From NCBI RefSeq assembly GCF_029633865.1, contig NC_079211.1, forward strand, positions 2,488,946-2,552,945: a DNA stretch of 64,000 nt, read 5' to 3'. A program made the position numbers and the translations under genes. Positions 32,231-43,104 of the stretch are shown one piece after another. Positions within the stretch are counted from its first letter, which is position 1. Each line of letters begins with the position of its first letter. Below the pieces are notes generated by a model that saw nothing but the letters and a program-made list of their open reading frames with translations, was not told the DNA's origin and searched no databases. The stretch is from Lampris incognitus. Its lineage: Eukaryota; Chordata; Actinopteri; Lampriformes; Lampridae.

Positions 32231-34154
32231 GTGGAATTGATGAATTGCTACTATAACAGCAGACCCCTGGAGAGGGGCTATATGAAGCGAATGTGGGAAC
32301 TGTGGATCAGTAGGAGACCCACTACCACACTGACTCAGAAGTCGCTTGAGGCTACATGCTCAAACATCAATAGAAGGAGGCTACTGTCACGACTTGAGAT
32401 GGAGAGGCTCCAACAGGAGGACCATACAGTTCAGCACCCTGAATGGCTACCCAGTAGGCAAGACAGACCCCATGAGGACAGACCCCAGCTGAAACAATCC
32501 TACCAGCCATGACAGCTGAAGCTACTGAGGGTCAAACGAGAATCATGGCCAGACTAAAGACAGTCGACCCCTGGGCACAGCTTCCATGACTCGGTGACAA
32601 AGTACCATCACAAAGCCTGCTTGTGGATGTGAACACAGTCTTACACAACATCTCAACTGCCACCGTAACAGAGACCAATGAGCTTGTATAGATGCCACTG
32701 CAACCGTAATCCTGGAGATGCTTGGATACAGGACTAAGAACACAGGTCCCCAACAGTACCCTCCATGGAAGCGAAGGCTAGAAGCCAAGATCAAAGCAGC
32801 ATGGAGAGATGTTAGCCAGTTAACAGAGGTGCAGAAAGGTGTGATGAAAGACAGGCCCTGGTTGAAGAAGTACAGCAAGATGTCCATAGCTGAGGCCCTG
32901 GAAACTGCCAAACAAAGACTCACAGCTCTGGCTGCCAGGCTGAAGAGATACACTAGAGAAGAAGAAGCCAAAAGAGTATATGACATGTTCCTCAAAGACC
33001 CATCCAAAGTATACTCCCAGCTGCAGAATAACAAGAGAAATACATCAGACCCACCCACAGCAGAGACCGAGAGATATTGGAAGATACATGGGAAAAGGAG
33101 ACATCACACAGCACTAATGCCCAGTGGCTAGTGGGCCTAGGAGCAGACCACAGCAATATCCCAGAACAAGAACCAATTATCATCACAGTGGCTGACATCC
33201 GACGACGAGTCTCAAACATGAAGAGCTGGACTGCATCAAGCCATGACATGATTCGAGCCTACTGGTTGAAGAAGCTAATGGAACTCCATGAACGCCTGGC
33301 GACACAGATGAACCAGCTGCTAACATCAGGGTCTCACCCTGACTGGCTAACACAGGGGAGAACAATACTGATCATGAACGATCCCCACAAGGGCACAACA
33401 CCTTCAAACTACCGGCCGGTAACCTGTCTCTCCACAACATTGAAGATCCTGTCAGGCATCATAGCAGCTAAGCTGAATGTGCACATGAGTCAATACATGA
33501 GCAAAACTCAGATCTGAATTGGGAACAACACCAGAGGCTCAAAGCATCAGCTACTGGTTGATAGAGCAGTCACCCAAGACTCCAAGACCAGACAGACCAA
33601 CCTGAGCACAGCCTGGATTGACTACAAGAAAGCCTACGATTCAATACCCACCAACTGGTTACTGGAGTGCTTGGCACTATACAAAGCCAGCAACACTAGA
33701 GACCAACTCAAAGACAGTCACACAGGTAACCAAGCTGTATGCCAGTAATGAGCAAGACATTGACTCGCTGATCCACCTCACCAGGATCTACAGCGATGAC
33801 ATCGGGATGTCATTTGGACTGGACAAGTGTGGTCGAATGGTGGTAAAAAGAGGAAAGGTTGTGAGCACTGAAGGGGTTGAATTACCAGATGGCAGGATAA
33901 CAGACATACAGTACAGTTACAAGTACCTGGGTATTCCACAGGAAAATGGAATCCATGAGGAGGTAGCAAGGAGGTCAGCTACATCCAAATACCTCCAGAG
34001 AGTGACTCAGGTCCTGAGGAACCAGCTCAATGGGAAGAATAAGACCCAAGTCATCAACACGTATGCCCTACCAGTCATCAGAAACCCAGCTGGAATAAAC
34101 TGGCCAAAGGAGGAGATAAGGCCACAGATACCAGGACACCTAAACTCCTCATAA
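32231..34154 (+). pseudogene. Rex6/R4-like reverse transcriptase (deleted core)
   Basis: Frames 32231-32512, 32718-33131, 33077-33517 and 33618-34154 carry KRMWELWISRRPT, WKRRLEAKIKAAWRDVSQL and the conserved VYSQLQNNKRNTSDPP. RT motifs follow: SNYRPVTCLSTTLKILSGII, then WIDYKKAYDSIPTNWLLECL (first catalytic Asp), and after a deletion DIGMSFGLDKCGRMVVKRGK and YSYKYLGIPQ. The GIYQGDALSPLLF and Y-M-D-D segments are missing from this copy. The peptide order matches fish R2-superfamily LINEs of the R4/Rex6 type. It is non-functional. Confidence 0.75.
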
Positions 34155-34299
34155 TGCACAGAGGGTTCCACCAGAAGTCTAGAAGCATGAGACTGTACAA
34201 TAATTAAAAAGTTGGGGGCCGTGGGTTAGAGAGTGTCAGGACCACTATCCAGGATGAAACAAGGAACATCCATGAGTAGATCAGAAAGAGCCCCCCCCC

Positions 34300-35106
34300 C
34301 CAGGATGAACTGTTGAGTGAGTATCTCAGGCAGCAGAAAACAGAGAGTGCAGAGGAAGAAGAGGTATCGTGGAAGATTAAGCCCCTCCATGGGATGTACC
34401 ATCAACAGATAGAAGACGTAGCTGATATCAAGAAATGCTACCAGCACAGAGACTCTGATCATATCAGCACAAGAACAGGCACTCAGGACCAGATCGGTTG
34501 AGGTAGGGATCTACCACACCAGACCAGATCCAAGATGCAGGCTGTGCAAAGATGCCCCTGAGACAGTCCAGCACTTAGCAGCAGGGTGTAAAATGTTAGC
34601 TGGCAAAGTGTACACCGAAAGGCATAACCAAGTGGCTGGGATAGTGTACAGGAATATATGTACTGAATACAGACTGGAAGCCATCAAGTCCAAATGGGAG
34701 ACCACACCAAAGGTGGTTAAGAATGGGGCACAGCTAAGATCCTGTGGGACTTCCAAGTTCCAGACTGACAAGCAGGTCTGGCTAACCAAAAAGACATTGT
34801 GGTGGTCGACAAGGAACATCAGACAGCAGTAGTGATCGATGTAGCGATCCCAAGCGACAGCAACATCAAAAAGAGCATGAGAAGCTAGAGACATATCAAG
34901 GGCTGAAGGAAGAACTAGATGGGATGTGGAAGGTGAAATCCACAGTAGTCCCAGTGGTAATAGGAGCAGTAGGGGCTGTGACCCCCAAACTGGGAGAGTG
35001 GCTCCAGCAGATTCCAGGAACATATGAGGTCTCTGTACAGAAGAGTGTGGTCCTAGGAACAGCTAAGATACTGCACAGACCCCTCAAACACCCAAACCTC
35101 TGGTAG
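34300..35106 (+). pseudogene. Rex6-like C-terminal CCHC and restriction-like endonuclease region
   Basis: The frame 34313-34501 holds KIKPLHGMYHQQIEDVADIK. After a shift, VGIYHTRPDPRCRLCKDAPE continues to TVQHLAAGCKML, a C-x2-C-x7-H-x4-C zinc knuckle typical of the region before the restriction-like endonuclease. QVAGIVYRNICTEYRLE and KWETTPKV follow. The frame 34924-35106 encodes the conserved end VPVVIGAVGAVTPKLGEWLQ and LHRPLKHPNLW stop. Known members cut at specific sites with this domain. Frameshifts inactivate it here. Confidence 0.7.
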
Positions 35107-35160
35107 AGGACCCGAGCTTGAGGAAGACACAGACAGACACATACACACACTTTATATGTA

Positions 35161-36787
35161 CAGTGCATCCGGAAAGTATTCACACCCCTTGACTTTCCCC
35201 ACATTTTGTTATGTTACAGCCTTATTCCAAAATGGATTAAATTCCCTTTTTTTTCTCATCAATCTACACACAATACCCCATAATGACAAAGTGAAAAAGG
35301 TTTGGTAGAAATTTTTGCAAATTTATTAAAAATAAAAAACTGAAATATTTCATGTACATAAGTATTCACACCCTTTGCTATGACACTCAAAATTGAGCTC
35401 AGGTTCATCCTGTTTCCACTGATCATCCTTGAGATGTTTCTACATCTTGATTGGAGTCCACCTGTAGTAAATTCAATTGATTGGACATGATTTGGAAAGG
35501 CACACACCTGTCTATATAAGGTCCCACTGTTGACAGTGCATGTCAGAGCAGAAACCAAGCCATGAAGTCAAAGGAATTGTCTGTGGACCTCCGAGACAGG
35601 ATAGTATCGAGGCACAGATCTGGGGAAGGGTACAAAAATTTCTACAGCTTTGAAGGTCCCGAAGAGCACAGTGGTCTCCATCATTCGTAACTGGAAGAAG
35701 TTTGGATCCACCAGGACTCTTCCTAGAGCTGGCCGCCCAGCCAAACTGAGCAATCGGAGGAGAAGGGCGTTGGTCAGGGAGGTGACCAAGAACCCGATGG
35801 TCACTCTGACAGAGCTCCAGCGTTCCTCTGTGGAGATGGGAGAACCTTCCAGAAGGACAACCATCTCTGCAGCACTCCACCAATCAGGCCTTTATGGTAG
35901 AGTGGCCAGATGGAAGCCTCTGCTCAGTAAAAGGCACATGACAGCCGCTTGGAGTTTGCCAGAAAGCACCTAAAGGACTCTCGGACCATGAGAAACAAGA
36001 TTCTCTGGTCTGATGAAACCAAGATTGAACTCTTTGGCCTGAATGCCAAACGTCACGTCTGGAGGAAACCAGGCACCTCTAATCACCTTGCTAATACCAT
36101 CCCTACAGTGAAGCATGGAGGTGGCAGCATCATGCTGTGGGGATGTTTTTCAGCGGCGGGAACTGGGAGACTAGTCAGGATCGAGGGAAAGATGAATGGA
36201 GCAAAGTACAGAGAGATCCTTGATGAAAACCTGCTCCAGAGTGCTCAGGACCTCAGACTGGGGCGAAGGTTTACCTTTCAACACAACAACGACCCTAAGC
36301 ACACAGCCAAGACAACGAAGGAGTGGCTTCGGGTCAAGTCTGTGAATGTCCTTGAGTGGCCCAGCCAGAGCCCAGACTTGAACCCCATTGAACATCTCTG
36401 GAAAGACCTGAAAATAGCTGTGCAGCGACGCTCCCCATCTAACCTTACAGAGCTCGAGAGGATCTGCAGAGCAGAATGGGAGAAATACCCCAAATATAGG
36501 TGTGCCAAGCTTGTAGCTTCATACCCAAGAAGACTTGAGGCTGTAATCGCTGCTGCCAAGGGTGCCTCAACCAAGTACTGAGTAAAGGCTGTGAATACTT
36601 ATGTACATGCAGCTTTTTATTTTTAATAAATTTGCAAAAATTTCTACAAAACCTTTTTCGCTTTGTCATTGTGGGGTATTGTATGTAGATTGATGAGAAA
36701 AAAAAGGAATTTAATCCATTTTGGAATAAGGCTGTAACATAACAAAATGTGGGGAAAATGAAGGGGTGTGAATACTTTCCAGATGCA

Positions 36788-36790
<3 letters not shown>
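35161..36790 (+). mobile_element. Tc1-like transposon, copy 2 (same family as copy 1)
   Basis: Ends CAGTGCATCCGGAAAGTATTC and its inverse, TA at 35159-35160 and 36791-36792, IR/DR organisation as in copy 1. Length is 1,630 bp. It sits at the 3' end of the Rex6-like LINE and is followed directly by a long (TA)n tract. Confidence 0.9.
35562..36581 (+). pseudogene. Tc1-like DD34E transposase, copy 2 (two frameshifts, Asp lost)
   Basis: Start ATG 35562 (MKSKELSVDLRDRIVSRHR). The frame shifts once near 35640, by comparison with copy 1 (GYKKFSTALK), and again near 35945, where one C is missing from ACAGCCCGC. The rest (35949-36581) is a clean 210 codons with WSDETKIE (first Asp), [13 protein letters not shown] and [10 protein letters not shown] (Glu). 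Counting back 34 residues from the Glu, the second catalytic position reads QHNNDPKH, with Asn (AAC) where copy 1 has Asp (GAC). This copy is therefore doubly dead. Confidence 0.85.

Positions 36791-36868
<78 letters not shown>
36791..36868. repeat. (TA)n microsatellite
   Basis: About 39 TA units starting at the TA target duplication of the Tc1 element. Confidence 0.95.
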
Positions 36869-36869
<1 letters not shown>

Positions 36870-36874
36870 CTTTT

Positions 36875-37105
36875 AATACATAGCAGTACAAGCTTGTTTC
36901 GTAAACTGTTGCAGGCCATAAGCAATCATCGGCTGTCAATAAAACGTTTTAGAGCTTTATTGACAGCTGATGATTGCTTGTGGCCTGGTACTGTCTCATA
37001 AATTATTTACTTGACTCACTGGATTATTTTGCTCCTTATTTGTTGAGCACTTTCCCTACCGTTGAGTGTTTCTTTTAACAAAGTTTATATCTATATATCC
37101 ATTAT
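36875..37105. mobile_element. TIR element, copy 2 (palindromic)
   Basis: It shares GACAGCTGATGATTGCTT, ACTTGACTCACTGGATTATT and the right arm TGCTCCTTATTTGTTGAGCA with 22469-22716. Its left half (about 36915-36955) is an inverted copy of its own middle, a stem of about 32 bp around GTTTTAGAG. The outer left arm seen in copy 1 is missing. Confidence 0.6.
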
Positions 37106-38400
37106 CAAACCGCTTATCTTGCTATATATATATATATATAAAATGAGGAATGGAGCAGAAAGTGCTAACTTATTTGTACATAGTATATTTAGGTATCAGT
37201 TAATCTCCCTGTCATTCCTAAAAACATCACTGTATTCAGACCAGGTCCAAAATTGTCCATTAACCTGCTTTAAAATGAACAAACCATGTGATGATGAGTT
37301 GCTGTAGCTAAAAACAGACACAACACTGTGGGCAGAATGTCACTTTTTTTCTTTGTTCATATGTTAAGTTTCTCTGCAATTTTTTTACATTGATACAGTG
37401 CAAATGCACGATAGCACAACAGACACCATTAATGATACAAGTTATTTAGAGTTATTACAACGAATTTTTGACAATTGCATGTTTTTTTTAGATAACACAA
37501 ACATCTGAAATCCATTTACGCTTTCTGTGCACGAGACCGGTCCTCCTAACTGGAACTGGACCCTTTCTTACAAAGAAGTCTTTGGAAAACTGATGGCAGC
37601 TCATTTCCCAGGTGTGATTGGAGACTTTTGCTCGGTCGTGACAGACGGTGAACCAGACTCACTGTCAGCATCCGTCTCCATCATGGCCATGTGCGGGGTG
37701 GTCATGTGACTCATCCTCCTCCAGTCAGCTGTTTTTGAATATCTGGATGAGCTAAGAAGCCATTTCTGATGCCTTTCAAACATATTGCAAAACCAGAAGT
37801 GATGTCAAACATGTCTGCTTTTCTGATATATATATATATACACATATATATATGAGAAAAAGAAATAACGTAAGACCTGAGAAAATATCGCATTTTGCAA
37901 TGTAAGATACAGACGGCGCAGTGCTGTTCACCCTGCCAGTACACACCAACCCCTAGCAGCGTCACACACTCTCCAGTGTCTCAAACATTTTCGTTGACAC
38001 ATCAAAACAGAACAACGTACAACATTGAAGACAGACAGACAGACAGAAAACACACTCAGATGGCTAAAACCAGCACGGCCAATGTCCATCTTCATATGTA
38101 CCAATTAACTTTGTGTTTGTCAAGTAAACATTACGCTCTTGGCAGATGCAACTCCTCCATCAGTTCCAACTGTCTTTTTATTGTTAAATTTCTCTTTAAA
38201 AAGATGTAAATGCGGTGACTCGAATGGGGCGGGGGGGGGGGGGGGCACTGAGACATCAGATGGGCCGCTCGCTCCCTGCTTCTCACTGTGGAGGCGCTTT
38301 TCTCTCAGTGCCCCATTGATGAGAAGATAATCTCAATCCAGGACCTTTTGGATATGCACATTGGTTCAAATACTCGAGCACAAACGTCAGCCTCCATATT
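37106..38400. other. Downstream flank of elovl6; no other gene
   Basis: Short TA runs (37120-37142, 37826-37852), a G-run (38228-38244) and no recognised coding region. TTTTTATTG near 38172-38180 would read AATAAAAA on the minus strand and could be a poly(A) signal about 450 nt after the elovl6 stop. Confidence 0.4.
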
Positions 38401-38401
38401 G

Positions 38402-38402
38402 A

Positions 38403-38438
<36 letters not shown>
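38402..38438. repeat. (AC)n microsatellite
   Basis: About 18 AC units, within the likely elovl6 3' untranslated region or just downstream. Confidence 0.95.
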
Positions 38439-38440
<2 letters not shown>

Positions 38441-38552
38441 CTCCATCTTTCCCTCCACACATTCCCTTCATCTTTCCAGTCATTCATTCACCAACTTTCC
38501 CGAAGTCATTGGTCCCTGCTCTCCTGACTCCCTTTACGCTGCACCTCCCTCC

Positions 38553-38600
38553 TCCCCTGTCCTGTCCTGTCCTGTCCTGTCCTGTCCTGTCCTGTCCTGT
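38553..38600. repeat. (CCTGT)n in elovl6 3' untranslated region
   Basis: About nine pentanucleotide units, CCTGT on plus and ACAGG on the mRNA strand, starting about 28 bases after the elovl6 stop codon. Confidence 0.9.
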
Positions 38601-38628
38601 CTATGGCATGGGAAGACATGTGGTCATA

Positions 38629-39071
38629 TTATTGGCCCTTCTTGGTGACAGCCATGGCTGATGCTCTGGTCTTGCCGATGTAAGCCTCGAAGAAGAACTG
38701 GACGAAGAGCACAAAGTAGCTGAGGTACATGAGGGAGGACCAGACAATATTCTGCACATGGGACGGGCACTCTTGGCCCTGCTGCATCCACGAGTACACC
38801 AGGTAGTTCACCACACAGCCCACCAGCATCTGCATGATCTGTGTCAGCGTGATGAACATGGCAAACTTGCGGGACACCTTGAAGCCGGCCGCCCGCACAG
38901 CGTAGTAGGAGTACATGACGGCGTGCACCAGGTAGTTCATGGTCATGAACCAGCCGCCACCGGCCACCATGTCCTTGTAGGAGTACCAGGAGTAGAGCAG
39001 CACGGTGATGTGGTGGTACCAGTGCAGGAAGATGAGCTTCTGTTTCCGCAGGACGATGAAGAGCGTGTCAC
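38629..39071 (-). CDS. elovl6: elovl6 final coding exon (fatty-acid elongase)
   Basis: This is the last exon of an ELOVL6-family elongase, an ER membrane enzyme that condenses malonyl-CoA with C12-C16 acyl-CoA. The exon follows TCTCTTCTCATCAG (acceptor AG at 39073-39072) and starts GTGACACG. With the last G of the previous exon this restores ELGDT. It encodes the catalytic histidine box [11 protein letters not shown] (HxxHH), [18 protein letters not shown], several membrane helices ([36 protein letters not shown]), EAYIGK, and ends KKGQ, a KKxx ER-retrieval signal. The stop TAA is at 38631-38629. The open frame upstream of the acceptor to 39144 is intron. The paralogue elovl6l is the main alternative. 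Confidence 0.92.
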
Positions 39072-39484
39072 CTGATGAGAAGAGAGACAGAGAAAATCTT
39101 AACCAACTTTTGAAAGTGAGAGGCATGTCTGATGTTTCTACCATGTTTTGCTGATGAGCTTTTCTGTGTTTTCCCTCATCCCGATTGAGGCTCTAAGGAT
39201 AAGGGGGGGGGTCACTTTGTCATTTATTCTATTTACATCTATTGTAGATTGTTATGTGATTGTAAAGCCTCTGAGGCTCCCATAAATCCCCTCACGACGA
39301 CGAGCTGCAGCCCAGCCTGTTCTGCGCTCTTGGACCAACCAGAAGTTTTGACCCAATTCATACAAACTGTGTCTGCTACCGCCAGGATTTCACAGTACTG
39401 CTACTGCCTTGTGGTACAACTTGTCCTGTTGTATTTACTAGAATATGCGTGTACTTGCTAAACAAGTTACTACTTTTTGCTATT

Positions 39485-41168
39485 ACTACTACTACTACTA
39501 CTACTACTTTCGGCTGCTCCCGTTAGGGGGCGCCACAGCGGATCATCCGTTTCCATTTCTTCCTGTCCTCTGCATCTTCCTCTGTCACACCAGCCACCTG
39601 CATGTCCTCCCTCACCACATCCATAAACCTCCTCTTTGGCCTTCCTCTTCTCCTCTTCCCTGGCAGCTCCATATTCAGCATCCTTCTCCCAGTATACCCA
39701 GCATCTCTCCTCCACACATGTCCAAACCATCTCAATCTTGTCTCTCTTGCTTTGTCTCCAAACCGTCCAACCTGAGCTGTCCCTCTAATATACTCCTTCC
39801 TAATCCTGTCCTTCTTCATCACTCCCAGTGAAAATCTTCATCTCTGCCACCTCCAGCTCCTCCTCCTGTCTTTTCATCAGTGCCACTGTCTCCAAACCAT
39901 ATAACATAGCTGGTCTCACAACCATCCTGTAAACCTTCCCTTTAACTCTTGCTGGTACCCTTCTGTCACACATCACTCCTGACACTCTTCTCCACCCACT
40001 CCACCCTGCCTGCACTCTCTTCTTCACCTCTCTCCTGCACTCCCCGTTACTTTGGACAGTTGACCCCAAGTATTTAAACATATATGCCTTCGTCACCTCT
40101 ACTCCTTGCATCCTCACCATCCACTGTCCTCCCTCTCACTCACACATAGGTATTCCATCTTGCTCCTACTGACTTTCATTCCTCTTCTCTCCAGTGCATA
40201 CCTCCACCTCTCCAGGCTCTCCTCCACCTGCACCCTACTCCCACTACAGATCACAATGTCATCCGTGAACATCATCGTCCATGGAGACTCCTGCCTGATC
40301 TCATCCGTCAACCTGTCCATCACCATTACAAACAAGAAAGGGCTCAGAGCCGATCCTTGATGTAATCCCACCTCCACCTTGAACCCATCTGTCATTCCAA
40401 CCGCACACCTCACAACTGCTACACCTCCCTCATACATATCCTGCACCACTCCTACATACTTCTCTGCAACTCCCGACGTCCTCATACAATACCACACCTC
40501 CTCTCTCGGCACCCTGTCGTATGCTTTCTCTAAATCTACAAAGACACAATGTAGTAACTCCTTCTGGCCTCCTCTATACTTCTCCATCAACATTCTCAAA
40601 GCAAACATCACATCTGTGGTGCTCTTTCCTGGCATGAAACCATACTGCTGCTGCTGATCATCACCTCTCCTCTTAACCTAGCTTCTATTACTCTTTCCCA
40701 TATCTTCATGCTGTGGCTGATCAACTTTATACCTCTGTAGTTGCTACAGTTCTGCACATCACCCTTGTTCTTGAAAATCGGTACCAGTATGCTTCTTCTC
40801 CACTCCTCAGGCATCCTCTCACTTTCCAGGATTGTGTTAAACAATCTAGTTAAAAACTCCACTGCCATCTCTCCTAAACATCTCCATGCCTCCACAGGTA
40901 GGTAATCAGGACCAACTGCCTTTCCACTCTTCATCCTCTTCATAGCTGCCCTCACTTCCTCCTTGCTAATCCGCTGAACTTCCTGATTCTCTATCCCTAC
41001 ATCATCCAACCTTCTCTCTCTCTCATTTTCTTCATTCATCAGCCCCTCAAAGTACTCCTTCCACCTTCTCAGCACACTCTCCTCACTTGTCAGCACATTT
41101 CCATCTCTATCCTTGATCACCCTAACCTGCTGCACATCCTTCCCAGCTCGGTCTCTCTGTCTAGCCAA
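39485..41168 (-). mobile_element. RTE-clade LINE, longest copy
   Basis: Minus strand from about 41168 to the (GTA)n tail at 39481-39510, ending CGCCCCCTAACGGGAGCAGC. It is 5'-truncated (no endonuclease) but covers RT from its N-terminus. Confidence 0.85.
39523..41168 (-). pseudogene. RTE reverse transcriptase (FADD changed to FTDD)
   Basis: Minus-strand frames 41168-40608, 40635-40114, 40120-39800 and 39822-39523 are collinear: VLRRWKEYFEGLMNEENERE, KMKSGKAVGPDYLPVEAWRC, GCSNYRGIKL-like NCSNYRGIKLISHSMKIWER, then CVFVDLEKAYDRVPREEVWY (first Asp), GLHQGSALSPFLFVMVMD, and MMFTDDIVI at the catalytic box, where FADD is usual. KYLGSTVQSNGECRREV and the C-terminal CGAP follow. Frame changes lie near 40650, 40120 and 39820. 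It is a dead copy, but the best-preserved RTE in the window. Confidence 0.8.
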
Positions 41169-41638
41169 TCGGTATTACAATACAAATGTATTGACTAAAT
41201 CAGACAAAACATCTGAGGTGTTGTGGGATGTAAAGCAGTATGATGGAAGTACAAACAAGGACAAAATCTTCCATCAACCAATCAACAACCATCTATTACC
41301 CGTTTTAATGCTTACCTTTACAAGCGTTAACCAACAAACTAATCCAGGTGTTCTACATTGAATAGGGAAGCTGATGTGTCTACTCCAAATTGTTCAGCTT
41401 TTGGAAGCAAACTAAATATTTTTTAAACAATATTCAGATCTTAGCGTTTGCCAACCAAGCATTTATTTCATTTGGTATACAAAGGCACTGTGAGTTATTT
41501 TACCATGCTATCAATCGTTTGGTGTGACTCTCGTTTGAGTCATTCAGGGATGCAGGTGAGGTTTAACATCCTCATCCTCCCACACACAGCAGCACGTGGA
41601 CCATAACCAGGGCTTCCACTCCTTGCTGTACAAGTGTT

Positions 41639-41683
<45 letters not shown>

Positions 41684-42034
41684 ATTTCGGCCCGGCAGGC
41701 TTCAAACACGTCCGTTATGTCACGAGCGAGGCGGGAGCTGCTGTCTTAATTGTGACGTGTGTCTGAACTCCTTGTCCAAGGACAGGAACAGCCTAAACAG
41801 TATGGTTCAGGTCTGCTCTGAGATAATTGGAGTCCAGCGGAGAGACTCGTGCTCCCTCTGGGAGAAACGTGTGGCCCAGAAAGCAAAAGGAATTATTACC
41901 CAACCTGACCACACATCCTGTCCAGCGAATTCCCTGTAATGCCCTCAGGCCGGTGATACAAAGCGCCCCCTAGGAAAACGAATCACTATTCTAGGTCCTT
42001 CATTCCTTCTGCTATCAGGCTGTTGAATGCCGAG
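41169..42034. other. Intronic sequence, no gene; (GT)n
   Basis: It contains a (GT)n tract of about 18 units at 41645-41680. Short frames around it match nothing I recognise. Confidence 0.5.
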
Positions 42035-42436
42035 TAGTCATTTTAAATCACTACTATTTATTGTACTTCTATTCATTGTACTTCTATTCATGGTACTACT
42101 ATTCATTGTTATTCTATTCATTGTACTTCTATTCATTGTACTTCTATTCATGGTACTACTATTAATTGTTATTCTATTCACTGTACTTCTATTCATGGTA
42201 CTACTATTCATTGTTATTCTATTCACTGTACTTCTATTCATGGTACTACTATTCATTGTTATTCTATTCACTGTACTTCTATTCATGGTACTACTATTCA
42301 TTGTTATTCTATTCATTGTACTTCTATTCATGGTACTACTATTCATTGTACTTCTATTCACTGTACTTCTATTCATTGTACTTCTATTCATGGTACTACT
42401 ATTCATTGTACTTCCATTCATTGTACTACTATTCAT
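42035..42436. repeat. 15-bp minisatellite abutting an RTE
   Basis: About 27 units of the type ATTCATTGTACTTCT, with ATTCATGGTACTACT and ATTCATTGTTATTCT variants in a recurring order. It runs directly into the truncated RTE at 42437. Confidence 0.9.
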
Positions 42437-42805
42437 TGGGAGTGATGAAGAAGGACAGGATTAGGAAGGAGTATATCAGAGGGACAGTTCAGGTTGGACG
42501 GTTTGGAGACAAAGCAAGAGAGACAAGATTGAGATGGTTTGGACATGTGTGGAGGAGAGATGCTGGGTATACTGGGAGAAGGATGCTGAATATGGAGCTG
42601 CCAGGGAAGAGGAGAAGAGGAAGGCTGAAGAGGAGGTTTATGGATGTGGTGAGGGAGGACATGCAGGTGGCTGGTGTGACAGAGGAAGATGCAGAGGACA
42701 GGAAGAGATGGAAACAGAAGATCCGCTGTGGCGCCCCCTAGCGGGAGCAGCTGAAAGTAGTAGTAGTAATAGCAGCAGTAGTAGTAGTAGCAGTAGTAGT
42801 GGTCA
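42437..42805 (+). mobile_element. RTE-clade LINE 3' fragment
   Basis: Starts at TGGGAGTGATGAAGAAGGAC (RT C-terminal region) and ends GGCGCCCCCTAGCGGGAGCA plus a (GTA)n tail with CAG interruptions. The 5' truncation point is at the minisatellite. Confidence 0.85.
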
Positions 42806-43104
42806 TTTTAAACGAATGCTTCATTTTGTTTTAAACCACAATAGTTGGTTTATACCTTGTGTGTGTGTTTCACGTGACTTGTGGGTCTGTACATTCACTG
42901 AATGTTGTACTGGAATGTCACGTGAATAGATCTTAGGATGCTTCATTTCTTATTCTATTCTTTTAACTTGTGTGAATTTTTACCCTTCACCTGGTCCTCG
43001 TGTGAGTCTGCATGCAGGGTCACACAAGGGTGCCAGTGTGCATCTGTTGCCCATGTACTGACCTGTCTGTTGTTTCTGGCATACTGCTGATTTCCACTTG
43101 TCTG
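42806..43104. other. Intronic sequence between RTE and minisatellite
   Basis: No feature recognised. GTGTGTGGTTTGGGTAGGTT near its end looks like the ancestral unit of the following array. Confidence 0.4.

Larger units (their letters stand above)
31960..35120 (+). mobile_element. Rex6/R4-type LINE with restriction-like endonuclease, decayed
   Basis: It has a tRNA-like 5' end, N-terminal region, RT fragments and a C-terminal CCHC/restriction-like endonuclease region. It ends near 35115 with GAGCTTGAGGAAGACAC and CA-rich sequence. It starts directly at a (TA)n tract. About 230 bp spanning the RT catalytic box is deleted near 33685. Another copy is on the minus strand at 50191-52490. Confidence 0.75.

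Noticed and set aside
37527..37709. Short ORF downstream of elovl6
   Set aside because: No family resemblance, no splice signals and a length expected by chance.
39072..39144. Extension of the elovl6 ORF to an ATG at 39144
   Set aside because: The residues do not match ELOVL6. A clean acceptor at 39073-39072 joins in phase with the exon at 48299.
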